Shown: in pieces, positions 21,951 through 22,179 of the stretch
How positions within the stretch are numbered: the first letter of the stretch is position 1
Layout of the letters: every line of letters begins with the position of its first letter
Assembly: GCA_034431315.1 (NCBI GenBank)
Contig: DAOUDK010000064.1
Span: 1-22,179, forward strand
From: JAUWOY01 sp034431315
GTDB lineage: Bacteria; Chloroflexota; Anaerolineae; VGOG01
Length of the DNA stretch: 22,179 nt
Direction: 5' to 3'
Notes under the pieces: generated by a model
Database searches by the model: none
What the model saw: the letters and a program-made list of their open reading frames with translations, nothing else
What the model was told of the DNA's origin: nothing
Position numbers and translations under genes: made by a program

Positions 21951-22026
21951 GGGTAGCAGGCCAATCGCATTGGCCGTCTTGAACTGGCATCGGCCTTTGA
22001 CGCCCAACGTGGTTGGGCTGCTACCC
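21951..22026. repeat. Cloverleaf-like multi-hairpin element upstream of sor
   Basis: A perfect outer stem GGGTAGCAG/CTGCTACCC (21951-21959 with 22018-22026) closes a loop holding three hairpins: GCCAAT/ATTGGC (21960-21974, loop CGC), an imperfect one closed by CGTC/GACG (21975-22002), and CCCAAC/GTTGGG (22003-22017, loop GTG). Whether it acts as DNA or as RNA in the sor leader is unknown. Confidence 0.75.
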
Positions 22027-22077
22027 CTTACAAAACTTCTTAACACCCCAAAGCAGGGGGACAGAAAGCACGGATCG

Positions 22078-22166
22078 CTGTCAACGGATTTTTTGAACGG
22101 ATTGAACGGAAAATGTCACGTGCGGAACTCCAATCCGTTCAATTCGTTCCCGGAATCCGTTGACAG
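22078..22166. repeat. 89-bp palindrome built from GGATTGAAC units
   Basis: Perfect 13-bp ends CTGTCAACGGATT (22078-22090) and AATCCGTTGACAG (22154-22166) flank inner complementary segments GAACGGATTGAACGGA (22095-22110) and TCCAATCCGTTCAATTCG (22129 onward). The unit GAACGGATT is repeated within each arm, so the element is another short-unit inverted array, here of nine bases. Confidence 0.75.
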
Positions 22167-22179
22167 TTACCCTCATCCC

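Larger units (their letters stand above)
21835..22179. other. Gene-free leader/edge region with folded repeats
   Basis: These 345 bases upstream of sor hold the two palindromic elements described separately and no credible gene. A 68-codon minus-strand frame across 21840-22046 only translates the folded element and has no family resemblance. TTGACA occurs on the minus strand at the edge of the 22078-22166 repeat but has no -10 at suitable spacing. Confidence 0.6.

Noticed and set aside
21951..22026. tRNA gene suggested by the cloverleaf fold
   Set aside because: The stems do not have tRNA lengths, no TTCGANNC T-loop or D-loop motif is present, and there is no acceptor/CCA geometry.
21840..22046. 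68-codon minus-strand ORF upstream of sor
   Set aside because: It translates the multi-hairpin element, its product is basic and low in complexity, and it ends against the sor ribosome site.

Overview
All recognisable genes in this GC-rich window lie on the minus strand, so the order of transcription runs from high to low coordinates. The gene set points to a thermophilic or moderately thermophilic anaerobe (or microaerophile), most likely a Chloroflexota (Anaerolineae-like) bacterium. That assignment is inferred from the gene families, the archaeal-type redox enzymes, 24-bp in-frame insertions of PEPVEG type and intergenic heptamer arrays; no rRNA or marker gene is present to confirm it.

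Layout in order of transcription. (1) 22179-20533: a 345-base leader with two strongly folded palindromic elements, then an oxygen-defence trio: class II superoxide reductase, rubrerythrin and a small encapsulated-ferritin-like protein. (2) 20411-16255: a ZIP metal transporter, a nitroreductase translationally coupled to a 2-oxoacid:ferredoxin oxidoreductase alpha (gamma-alpha fusion) subunit, then its beta subunit. (3) 16203-14696: an AAA ATPase of the archaeal-ATPase/DUF234 type with its own sigma70-like promoter and a frameshifted C-terminus. (4) 14629-1506: a long series of closely spaced genes: ferritin-like protein, iron-sulfur flavoprotein, DUF554 membrane protein, flavodiiron protein, a two-domain protein disulfide oxidoreductase (PDO), a truncated Rieske-like ORF, a GAF protein, a complete group 3b-type NAD(P)-linked [NiFe] hydrogenase (beta-gamma-delta-alpha), rubredoxin, NAD(P)H:rubredoxin oxidoreductase, a second ferritin-like protein, transketolase and a third ferritin-like protein. 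(5) 1361-1: a site-2-type M50 protease with CBS domains and the start of an unrecognised small cysteine-containing protein.

The genes fit one system: hydrogenase and 2-oxoacid oxidoreductase supply NAD(P)H and reduced ferredoxin; rubredoxin reductase and rubredoxin carry electrons to the superoxide reductase, rubrerythrins and flavodiiron protein, which reduce superoxide, peroxide and O2; ferritin-like proteins handle iron or peroxide.

The standout observation is that two adjacent open frames at 10896-11546 are one gene: the PDO reads through an in-frame UGA exactly where the first cysteine of the second CPYC active site belongs (UPYC), and a hairpin fitting a bacterial SECIS starts 10 bases after the UGA. 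This predicts a selenocysteine-containing PDO. Other unusual points are a hydrogenase large subunit encoded without a C-terminal maturation peptide, two independent 24-bp in-frame insertions in transketolase, and a recurring class of intergenic 7-8 nt repeat arrays and multi-hairpin elements.
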